Of a DNA stretch of 64,000 nucleotides, positions 52,470-60,454 are shown in pieces (within the stretch, counting starts at the first letter, position 1; each line of letters opens with the position of its first letter). Both the position numbers and the translations under genes were made by a program. The stretch lies in the NCBI GenBank assembly GCA_963692955.1, contig OY843587.1, positions 1,736,001 to 1,800,000 of the forward strand, read 5' to 3'. The notes under the pieces were generated by a model. The model ran no database searches, had not been told where the DNA came from, and saw nothing but the letters and a program-made list of their open reading frames with translations. Source of the DNA: UBA5158 sp963692955. Lineage in GTDB: Bacteria > Pseudomonadota > Gammaproteobacteria > DSM-16500.

Positions 52470-53564
52470 ATGGCAGTGCAAAACAAACCCATACTATTCG
52501 TTTCGCCGCTCCCCCCGCCCCAAGGCGGCATCGCTGTTTGGACAAAAAAAGTCATGACTGAAGGTTTGCCCGACGGCACGCCCCTCACCTTAGTCAACAC
52601 GAAAATCCGCGGTAAACGTAATATTTTTGATTCCGTGTTTTTTTCCATTCCGGAACTATACCGTACGTTTTATATTATTTTTTCTGTGTTGCGGCAGCTA
52701 ATGGCTAACCGTCCCAAGCTTATTCATATTAATTGTTCGCTGTCTGCCGTTGGTGTCATGCGGGATGCGATCTGCGTGGCGCTCGCTAAAATTTTCTCCG
52801 TGCCGGTGGTGATGCATTATCATGGCAACTTGCAAGATTTTGCCGGCGGCCGTTTGTTTGGCATGAGCCTTAAGATTCTGCGCTATCTCATGAAGAACGC
52901 CGCCGCTAATATCGTCATCAACACACCTTCGTTTGCCACAGCGCAAGCTTTGCTAAGTCACTCGAAACCACCGCTGTTACTGCCTAACTTTACGGAAGAT
53001 AAATTATTTTCGTTGGAAAAAATCCCGTCTCACAGCACGCGGCTAAAAGCGATCTTCGGCGGCGGCATCACGAAAGCCAAAGGCTGCGAAGAACTTCTCA
53101 ACGCGGCCAGTGAACTTCCCGACATCGACTTTCATTTATACGGAAAAATGCACGCCGACTTAGACGCCGCTTTCCGCGACGCGCCGCAAAATATTTTTTT
53201 GCATGGCGAAGTGCATCACTCCAGACTGATCGCTGCCATGGTGAACAGTGATTTTTTAATTTTTCCCTCCTATTCGGAAGGCTTCCCGTTGACGGTGTTA
53301 GAAGCGATGAGCTTGAGCTTACCGGTCATCGCGACGAGCGTGGGCGCGCTCCCGGAAATGGTGTCAGATCATGAAGGCGGCTATTTAATTCCGCCGCGCA
53401 CTGAAGCCGCGCTCATTAGCGCGATAAAAAAATTAATCGCGCAGCCAGAAAAAATGCTGGCGATGGGCGCGTTCAATAAACAAAAAAGCTACGCGCAATA
53501 CCGCTATTCTACCGTCATCAACCAACTCTTAACTATTTATAATAAAATTTTGGAAAAGAATTAA
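52470..53564 (+). CDS. family 4 glycosyltransferase
   Basis: 364 residues of GT4 (GT-B, retaining). Start VSPLPPPQGGIAVW holds the Gly-rich N-terminal loop; the C-terminal half has the E-x7-E-like motif EGFPLTVLEAMSLSLPVIAT that binds the nucleotide sugar. There is no membrane helix; the enzyme probably acts on the cytosolic face. GGAAG lies just before the ATG. It begins the plus-strand module, and its stop overlaps the next ATG (TAATG). Confidence 0.87.
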   Translation: MAVQNKPILFVSPLPPPQGGIAVWTKKVMTEGLPDGTPLTLVNTKIRGKRNIFDSVFFSIPELYRTFYIIFSVLRQLMANRPKLIHINCSLSAVGVMRDAICVALAKIFSVPVVMHYHGNLQDFAGGRLFGMSLKILRYLMKNAAANIVINTPSFATAQALLSHSKPPLLLPNFTEDKLFSLEKIPSHSTRLKAIFGGGITKAKGCEELLNAASELPDIDFHLYGKMHADLDAAFRDAPQNIFLHGEVHHSRLIAAMVNSDFLIFPSYSEGFPLTVLEAMSLSLPVIATSVGALPEMVSDHEGGYLIPPRTEAALISAIKKLIAQPEKMLAMGAFNKQKSYAQYRYSTVINQLLTIYNKILEKN

Positions 53565-55561
53565 TGTGTGGCATTGCTGGATTTTCAGGACAATTTAATC
53601 AGTCATTACTCACCGAAATGAATGCCCGCATCGCGCACCGCGGCCCGGACGATAGGGGGGAAAGGTTATTCCGGCATGAAAATAATACCGTGGGTCTTGG
53701 CCACCGGCGCTTATCCATAATAGATTTAAGCGCGGACGGTCAACAACCGTTAAGCGTCAATTGCGCTTGCTGTCAAAGTACGGGCGATAATTTATTATGG
53801 TTAACCTACAATGGCGAATTATATAATTATCAAGAATTACGCGCCGAGCTCATCGCCAAAGGTCATCAATTTAAATCTAAAACCGATTCGGAAGTGTTAT
53901 TGCATTTGTACGCGGAAGCGGGCCCGCAAATGCTGGAACGCTTGAATGGCATTTTCGCTTTCGCCATCTATGACGGCCGCCCAGCGCAAGATCACAACGC
54001 CTTGCGTAAAGGCGATATTTTTTTAGCGCGCGATGGCGCGGGGGTTAAACCACTTTATTACAGCGAAACCGCGTCAGGTTTTTTATTCGCTTCAGAAATA
54101 AAAGCTTTGCTAGCCTGCGCTGCGGTGTCGGCCGACATTGATTTAACCGCCATGCATTATTATCTTGCTTACCTTTGGTGCCCGGGCCAGCAAACCGCTT
54201 TACAAAATGTCAAAAAAATCCAACCCGGCGAAGCCGTCATTGTACGTCAAGGGCGCATCGCGAAACGTTGGTATTTTTACGATTATCCTTACGCCGGTGT
54301 CGCCTCCACCGAGTCCGAGCAAACTATCGCTTTGGAGTTAGACGCTAAACTCACTACAGCCGTGCGGCGGCAATTGGTCGCGGACGTGCCGGTCGGGGCG
54401 TTTCTCTCCGGCGGCTTAGATTCCAGCGCCATTGTGGCGATGATGAAAAAAATAAATCCCGACCAACAGATTAATTGTTACTGCATCGCATTTAAAGCGG
54501 GAATGGACAGCGAAGGTCAAGTCGACGATGCGCCCTACGCGCTCGCGGTCGCGAAACATTTGGCTGTGAATTTGCAGGTTATCGAAGTCGAAGCGGACAT
54601 CATCAAGCATTTGCAAACCATGTTATACCATTTAGATGAACCACAAGCCGACCCCGCGCCTATTCATGTTTATTTAATCGCTGCAGCGGCTAAACGTGAC
54701 GGCATAAAAGTTTTATTATCTGGCGCGGGTGGTGACGATATTTTTTCCGGCTACCGCCGTCATCAAGCGCTGCAATTAGAACCGTTACTCAAATGGCTCC
54801 CCTTGACCCTGCGTAAAGGTATTTCGCGTTACGCTCGGCATATTTTAGCAGGCGGTCAGCAACTAGCATCCATGCGTAATCCGCGTTTCCGCCGCGTGGC
54901 GAAACTATTCGCGCACACCGACGTCAACCGCGACCGGCGTATCGCCAGCCATTTTATGTGGAGCACGGAAATCTTGCGCAGAAATTTGTATACCGCCGAC
55001 ATGGCGGCGCACACGCGCGATACAGATACTGTCTCGCCGTTATTAGATAGCCTCGCACGCATTGCCACGGAGAAAAGCGCTTTAAACCGCATGTTATATT
55101 TAGAAGGTAAACATTTTCTCGCCGATCATAATTTAAATTACACTGATAAAATGTCGATGGCGTTGGGGCTAGAAGTGCGCGTGCCGTTGCTGGATTCTGA
55201 TTTAGTACACTTCGCCGCCCGCATCCCCGCCAAATGGAAACAAAAAGGCAATACCGGCAAAGCGATTTTTAAAAAAGCGATGGAACCGTATTTACCTAAC
55301 GATATTATTTACCGTCCGAAAACGGGGTTCGGCGCGCCGCTGCGCCGCTGGCTGCATAACGAATTACAAGAATTTGTGCGCGACACCTTATCGGCCAGCG
55401 CGTTAAGCCGCCGCGGCATCTTCGATGCGAGCGCCGTCGATAAATTATTGCAAGCTGATAAAGACGGCAGAATCGACGGCAGCTATACCATTTTCTCAAT
55501 TCTCTGTATAGAATTGTGGGCGAAAATATTTGTCGATGCCCGCGCGGCTAATCCAGGATGA
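53564..55561 (+). CDS. asparagine-synthase-like glutamine amidotransferase (second copy)
   Basis: 665 residues. Cys2 nucleophile (MCGIAG), HRGPDD, and synthetase motifs SGGLDS (282-287) and SGAGGDDIFSGY. Compared with the first copy there is a Cys-containing insertion (NCACCQ, about 67-72) in the amidotransferase domain and a longer loop near 140-150. This suggests that the two amidotransferases use different acceptors. The start overlaps the GT4 stop by one base and the stop overlaps the heparinase-like start (ATGA). Confidence 0.82.
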   Translation: MCGIAGFSGQFNQSLLTEMNARIAHRGPDDRGERLFRHENNTVGLGHRRLSIIDLSADGQQPLSVNCACCQSTGDNLLWLTYNGELYNYQELRAELIAKGHQFKSKTDSEVLLHLYAEAGPQMLERLNGIFAFAIYDGRPAQDHNALRKGDIFLARDGAGVKPLYYSETASGFLFASEIKALLACAAVSADIDLTAMHYYLAYLWCPGQQTALQNVKKIQPGEAVIVRQGRIAKRWYFYDYPYAGVASTESEQTIALELDAKLTTAVRRQLVADVPVGAFLSGGLDSSAIVAMMKKINPDQQINCYCIAFKAGMDSEGQVDDAPYALAVAKHLAVNLQVIEVEADIIKHLQTMLYHLDEPQADPAPIHVYLIAAAAKRDGIKVLLSGAGGDDIFSGYRRHQALQLEPLLKWLPLTLRKGISRYARHILAGGQQLASMRNPRFRRVAKLFAHTDVNRDRRIASHFMWSTEILRRNLYTADMAAHTRDTDTVSPLLDSLARIATEKSALNRMLYLEGKHFLADHNLNYTDKMSMALGLEVRVPLLDSDLVHFAARIPAKWKQKGNTGKAIFKKAMEPYLPNDIIYRPKTGFGAPLRRWLHNELQEFVRDTLSASALSRRGIFDASAVDKLLQADKDGRIDGSYTIFSILCIELWAKIFVDARAANPG

Positions 55562-57198
55562 TGAAGATGCCACTCATTCGCACGACCTTACGCTATTATC
55601 ACACGCTAAAATATTTGAAACCAGCGCAGCTAGTTGGCCAAGTCAAATTTCGCTTGCGTAAACCGACGCTGCGCCGCATTGCAGCCCCAGCGCTACGTGC
55701 CATCGAGACCGCATGGATAAACGCAATTAACAAACCCAATAGCTTATCATCAGATAATCACGCCACATTTCTAAATCAAACGCACTCTATTGCCGCGCCC
55801 GGCATTTGGTCTGACAATAAAATTGATAAACTGTGGCTCTACAATTTACATTATTTCGACGTTTTGAATTCTACCGCGGAGACTGCCAGCCAAAAAAACC
55901 TTATCCACCGCTGGATCGCAGAAAATCCCACCGCTACCAGCAATGGTTGGGAACCTTATACTTTATCACTGCGCATAGTTAACTGGATAAAGTGGTGCGT
56001 GTCGGGTAACGTTCCCGATCAGGCCATGCTAGACAGCTTAGCCACGCAAATTAATTTTCTCAGCAAGCGCATGGAAACCCACATTCTTGGCAATCATTTG
56101 GTAGCCAACGCGAAAGCGTTATTATTCGGCGGTTGTTTTTTCCAAGGTAAATTGGCGGAGCGCTGGTTGCGCCGCGGCCTGAAATACTTCCGCCAAGAAT
56201 TAAAACATCAAATCTTAGCCGATGGCGGGCATTTCGAATTAAGTCCCATGTATCACGCGATTATTTTAGAAGACTTGCTAGATGTCATAAATCTTTTTAA
56301 AACGTATGGCCGCACAGTACCCCTGAAATGGCTTGAAACCAGCGAAAAAATGCTGGATTGGCTAGCAGCCCTAACGCACCCAGACCATGATATCGCATTT
56401 TTCAACGACACAGCGCTGGGTATCGCGCCGACCCTGAAGGAATTATCCGCTTACCGGCAGCGTTTAGGCTACAACACAAATACAACCAACACTGCTTGTT
56501 TACATTTACCCAACAGCGGCTATGCGCGCGCCGAAAAATCTGCCGGTGTACTCATCGCCGATCTCGCGGCGGTCGGCGCGCCTTATCAACCCGGTCACGC
56601 GCACGCGGATACGCTCAGCTTCGAATTTTCACTCCAACAACAGCGCCTGATCGTTAACTCTGGTACATCGACTTACGCCAACACCGAGCAGCGCCGTCGC
56701 GAGCGCGGCACCGCGGCGCATAATACCGCCGTGATTAACGACGAAAATTCTTCCGCCGTCTGGAAAAGCTTCCGCGTCGCCCAGCGCGCGCGCGTACAAA
56801 ATATCGAAATGAAAAACACGCCCGATGAAATTGTTATTCAAGCCAGCCACGACGGCTACCTGCGCAAACATAATGTCATACACACGCGCCGCTTCGCACT
56901 GACTCACAATAAATTATTAATTCAAGATGACTTTACTGGCACGCGCATCCATAACATAAAACTTTTTTTTCACCTTCATCCTGCGGTTAAAATCATCCAA
57001 GCAGATGTTTATAATTTTATTTTAATCGATAACGACGAACAGCCGCTAGCCGCGTTGACAACCAACCACGCAGCGCGCGTGTTAGATAGCACTTATCATC
57101 CGGGTTTTAATCTTACGCAAACCAATAAAATGGTCGTTATCGAAATGAATACCGTCATGCCCGCGCGCTTTAAAACTTTTATTACCTGGAATTCTTAA
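55558..57198 (+). CDS. heparinase II/III-like protein (second copy)
   Basis: 546 residues. A basic N-terminus beginning YYHTLKYLKPAQL, then an alpha-toroid (about 90-300) with ETHILGNHL and GGHFELSPMYH, and a beta domain with GHAHADTLSF, NSGTSTY and HNT, the hallmark of family members encoded beside amidotransferases in exopolysaccharide loci. No signal peptide. It may act as a cytosolic glycan-processing enzyme such as a lyase, epimerase or transferase; the reaction is unknown. It is coupled to the second asnB-like gene and followed by a GT4 gene after one base. Confidence 0.8.
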   Translation: MMKMPLIRTTLRYYHTLKYLKPAQLVGQVKFRLRKPTLRRIAAPALRAIETAWINAINKPNSLSSDNHATFLNQTHSIAAPGIWSDNKIDKLWLYNLHYFDVLNSTAETASQKNLIHRWIAENPTATSNGWEPYTLSLRIVNWIKWCVSGNVPDQAMLDSLATQINFLSKRMETHILGNHLVANAKALLFGGCFFQGKLAERWLRRGLKYFRQELKHQILADGGHFELSPMYHAIILEDLLDVINLFKTYGRTVPLKWLETSEKMLDWLAALTHPDHDIAFFNDTALGIAPTLKELSAYRQRLGYNTNTTNTACLHLPNSGYARAEKSAGVLIADLAAVGAPYQPGHAHADTLSFEFSLQQQRLIVNSGTSTYANTEQRRRERGTAAHNTAVINDENSSAVWKSFRVAQRARVQNIEMKNTPDEIVIQASHDGYLRKHNVIHTRRFALTHNKLLIQDDFTGTRIHNIKLFFHLHPAVKIIQADVYNFILIDNDEQPLAALTTNHAARVLDSTYHPGFNLTQTNKMVVIEMNTVMPARFKTFITWNS

Positions 57199-57199
57199 C

Positions 57200-58450
57200 A
57201 TGCATATCATGTTTCTCACCGATAATTTTCCACCCGAAGGCAATGCTATCGCGAGCCGCGTCTACGAGCGCGCTTGTTATTGGGTGGCAGCGGGCCACCA
57301 AGTCACGGTGATAACGTCAGTACCTAACTTTCCCGAAGGCAAAGTCTACGCGGGTTATAAAAATAAAATTTATCAAACCGAAAGCATGGATGGCATACGC
57401 GTCGTCCGGGTTAAAACGTTTATCGCGAAAAATAAAGGCTTTTTGCTGCGCACGGTGGATTTCATTTCTTATGTGATGCCCGCGTTGCTAGCCGGTATAT
57501 TTCAAACAAAGCCCGACGTCATCGCCGCCACGACGCCGCAATTATTTGTCGGTTTGACTGGCGTATTGTTAAAATTTTTCCGGCGCGTGCCGTTCGTGCT
57601 GGAAGTCGCGGATATTTGGCCGGCGTCTATCGTCAGTGTCGGCGCGATGAAAAAAAATATTTTAATCCGCAGCCTAGAAAAATTAGAATTATTTTTATAT
57701 CGCCGCGCGTCGGCCATCGTCGTGTTAACCGCCGCGTTCAAAGTCAATTTAACTTCGCGCGGCGTTCCCGCGGATAAAATCACGGTGGTGATTAATGGCG
57801 TCGACCTCCGCAAATTTTCTACCTGCGAAAGAAATCATGCCCTCGCGCGGGAAACCGGCATTGCACCCGATCAATTCGTGGTCGGCTATCTTGGCACGCA
57901 CGGCATGGCGCACGGCTTGATGAATGTGCTGCACACGGCAGAACGTTTAACGGATAAGAAAATCTTTTTCTTATTCGTCGGTGCGGGTGCTGAGCGCGAC
58001 GAATTAATGGCCTACGCCGCCACTAAACAATTAAGCAACGTTAAATTTCTTCCCGCGCAACCTAAGAGCTCTATGCCGCAATACTGGAGTATTTGCGATG
58101 TGGCGTTGATTCATTTAAAAAATGATCCCGTGTTCGCGGAAGTCATCCCGTCAAAAATCTTCGAAGCGATGGGCATGGGGTTGCCGATAGCGTTAGCCGC
58201 GCCCGCCGGTGAAGCCAGCGCGATCGTCGTCAATGAACAAGCCGGCTTGTGGGTAGCGCCGCAAAATCCCAGCGCGCTCGCAGCAGCACTCATCACTTTA
58301 CAAAACGACTCAGCGCAACGCGCGACACTCGCCGAACACAGCCGTCAAGCCGCGGTACATTACAGCCGCGAGCGCCAAGCTAACGACATGCTCGCCGTGT
58401 TAACCCATGTCGCGGAAAATATACCTCTCAACGCCGGAGCCGTGCCATGA
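57200..58450 (+). CDS. family 4 glycosyltransferase (WbuB-like)
   Basis: 416 residues. N-terminal FPPEGNAIASRVYERA and SVPNFPEGKVYAGY are typical of WbuB/WcaI-like GT4 enzymes, which often add FucNAc- or QuiNAc-type residues. The C-terminal half has PSKIFEAMGMGLPIALA with the donor-binding Glu pair. Hydrophobic segments around residues 90-130 may associate with the membrane. It ends four bases inside the next gene, in a tightly coupled run toward the initiating transferase. Confidence 0.85.
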   Translation: MHIMFLTDNFPPEGNAIASRVYERACYWVAAGHQVTVITSVPNFPEGKVYAGYKNKIYQTESMDGIRVVRVKTFIAKNKGFLLRTVDFISYVMPALLAGIFQTKPDVIAATTPQLFVGLTGVLLKFFRRVPFVLEVADIWPASIVSVGAMKKNILIRSLEKLELFLYRRASAIVVLTAAFKVNLTSRGVPADKITVVINGVDLRKFSTCERNHALARETGIAPDQFVVGYLGTHGMAHGLMNVLHTAERLTDKKIFFLFVGAGAERDELMAYAATKQLSNVKFLPAQPKSSMPQYWSICDVALIHLKNDPVFAEVIPSKIFEAMGMGLPIALAAPAGEASAIVVNEQAGLWVAPQNPSALAAALITLQNDSAQRATLAEHSRQAAVHYSRERQANDMLAVLTHVAENIPLNAGAVP

Positions 58451-59433
58451 AAAAAGTGCTCATCACCGGCGCCACCGGCTTTATCGGCCGCTACCTGGTG
58501 AATTATTTATTGCGCCAGCAATTTCACGTCCGCGCGTTAGTGCGCGACGCAAAAAAAGCCGCGACCCTGCCGCATGACGTCGAAACTATATATGGCGATT
58601 TAACTAACCCTGACAGCTTGCAGCTGTGCTGTACCGATATCGATACGGTCTTTCATCTCGGGGGCTACGCTCATGCTTGGCAAGAAAATAATAGTGATTT
58701 CGCAGCGCGACATTTAGAAATTAATTTTCAAGGCACAAAAAATCTCGCCGTCGAGGCGTTACGCGCTAACGTCAAACAATTTATTTATTTTAGCAGCGTG
58801 AAAGCCGTCGCCGACACAGAAAGCTGTATCGATGAAAATTGGCAAAACGCGCCAGCTTCTCCGTATGGCATTGCTAAACGCCAAGCTGAACTTTATCTAT
58901 TAGCGTTAAAAGAACAACATAGCATGCACATTTGTATATTGCGCCCGGCGCTCGTGTACGGCCCGGGTTGGAAAGGCAACTTAGCCGCCATGCTGCGCGC
59001 GATCGACAAAGGGTTTTTTCTCCCAATTCCGCATCTTACTAACCAGCGCTCGATGATCAGCTTAGAAGATATTTGTAGCGCCGCCCTACTCGTTTCGCAG
59101 CGCGCGGTAGCGAATGGGAAAATTTATTTTGTCACCGACGGTGTGGCGTATTCCACGCGCCAACTTTACACGGCGTTTTGCCTGGCACTCGGCAAACGCG
59201 TACCAAAATGGCATCTGCCTTTTTTCATGTTTAAAATTTTGGGCTATCTGGGCGACGCGGGCGCGAAAGTGTTACGCCGCAGGTTACCTTTCAGTTCTGA
59301 AACCTTGACAAAATTATTTGGCTCCGCCGCGTATAATTCACAACGCATCCAAACTGAGGTAGGATTCAAACCTATTTATAATTTGACCGCGCTGCTGCCT
59401 GACATCGTCGCCACTTACCGTTTAGAGGGATAA
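58447..59433 (+). CDS. NAD-dependent epimerase/dehydratase (SDR), UDP-4-keto-sugar reductase-like
   Basis: 328 residues of the extended SDR family: ITGATGFIGRYL at the start, FSSVKAV and SPYGIAKRQAEL with the Tyr-Lys pair, and LRPALVYGPGWKGN. Enzymes placed between a GT4 and a WbpL-like transferase in O-antigen loci (WbpV type) reduce UDP-4-keto-6-deoxy-GlcNAc to UDP-QuiNAc or UDP-FucNAc. With the WbpM-like dehydratase at 40.6 kb, this completes the supply for the initiating transferase. The exact stereochemistry cannot be read. Confidence 0.8.
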   Translation: MKKVLITGATGFIGRYLVNYLLRQQFHVRALVRDAKKAATLPHDVETIYGDLTNPDSLQLCCTDIDTVFHLGGYAHAWQENNSDFAARHLEINFQGTKNLAVEALRANVKQFIYFSSVKAVADTESCIDENWQNAPASPYGIAKRQAELYLLALKEQHSMHICILRPALVYGPGWKGNLAAMLRAIDKGFFLPIPHLTNQRSMISLEDICSAALLVSQRAVANGKIYFVTDGVAYSTRQLYTAFCLALGKRVPKWHLPFFMFKILGYLGDAGAKVLRRRLPFSSETLTKLFGSAAYNSQRIQTEVGFKPIYNLTALLPDIVATYRLEG

Positions 59434-59434
59434 C

Positions 59435-60454
59435 ATGATCATTCTCATGTTAGTGCTAATCTTTTTACTGTCACTCGCTTTGACGGCGTGGCTGCGCCGC
59501 TACGCCATTCGCAAAAATATTCTCGACATTCCTAACCAACGCAGTTCACATGTGATCCCCACGCCGCGTGGCGGCGGTGTCGCTATTGTCGTGAGTTTCG
59601 CTTGCGCGTTAATTTTTTTAGCCTACCACGCGATTATTCCGCTGAACGTATTGTGCGCGCTACTCGGCGGCGGGTTAAGCATCGCCGCTATCGGTTATGC
59701 CGATGATCTATATAAATTGCCGACGCTCTGTCGCTTCCTCGGCCATATCGCGGTGGCGGCATGGGCGGTCTATTGGCTGCATGGCTTTTCCAGCTTAGAT
59801 TTAGGCGCGTGGCATTTTTCCCTGCCGCACGCGGGTGTGTTTGTCGCGGTGTTTGCTATCGTTTGGTGCACGAATTTGTATAACTTTATGGATGGCATCG
59901 ACGGTTTAGCCGGCAGCGAAGGTTTATTCGTCGCAATAGCCGCGAGCGCCGCGCTGTGGCTGACAGGTGAACCGGACACGGCAATTATGTTATTATTCCT
60001 CGCCGCCAGTATCGCGGGCTTTACCTATTTTAACTGGCCGCCGGCGAAAATTTTTATGGGCGACGCGGGCAGTGGTTTGCTCGGTTATCTATTCTCCGTG
60101 TTGGCAGTGTACACCGCTAACACCGGTAAATTGTCGATAGTATTTTGGTTTATTGTGCTGGGAATATTTATTGGCGATGCGACCTTCACCCTGCTCTATC
60201 GCATGCTGCAAGGAAAAAAGTGGTATGCCGCACACCGTGAACACGCGTATCAACAATTAATTGCGCGCGGCGCGAGTCATAATAAAGTCACGCTAAGTAT
60301 TTTAACCATGAATGTGTTCTTAGTTTCACCCTTGGCGTGCTTGACAATATTGCTACCGCGCGCTGGGATTTGGTGGCTGACCGGATTGATAATGATTTTA
60401 TTTTTACTTTGGTTTTCGATAAAAATAGTGAATTACAAGGACGCAGCCATATGA
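59435..60454 (+). CDS. initiating undecaprenyl-phosphate sugar-1-phosphate transferase (WecA/WbpL-like)
   Basis: 339 residues, about ten membrane helices. Family motifs: RSSHVIPTPRGGG near the N-terminus, YADDLYKLP (metal-binding Asp pair), NFMDGIDGLAGSEG, and FMGDAGSGLLGYL. It transfers a sugar-1-phosphate (probably QuiNAc, FucNAc or GlcNAc) to undecaprenyl phosphate, the committing step of the polysaccharide. Its final codons overlap the start of the next gene (ATGA). Confidence 0.88.
   Translation: MIILMLVLIFLLSLALTAWLRRYAIRKNILDIPNQRSSHVIPTPRGGGVAIVVSFACALIFLAYHAIIPLNVLCALLGGGLSIAAIGYADDLYKLPTLCRFLGHIAVAAWAVYWLHGFSSLDLGAWHFSLPHAGVFVAVFAIVWCTNLYNFMDGIDGLAGSEGLFVAIAASAALWLTGEPDTAIMLLFLAASIAGFTYFNWPPAKIFMGDAGSGLLGYLFSVLAVYTANTGKLSIVFWFIVLGIFIGDATFTLLYRMLQGKKWYAAHREHAYQQLIARGASHNKVTLSILTMNVFLVSPLACLTILLPRAGIWWLTGLIMILFLLWFSIKIVNYKDAAI

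Noticed and set aside
60337..60450. 38-residue extension of the two-domain oxidoreductase
   Set aside because: It overlaps the transferase gene out of frame, and AAGGA precedes the ATG at 60451.
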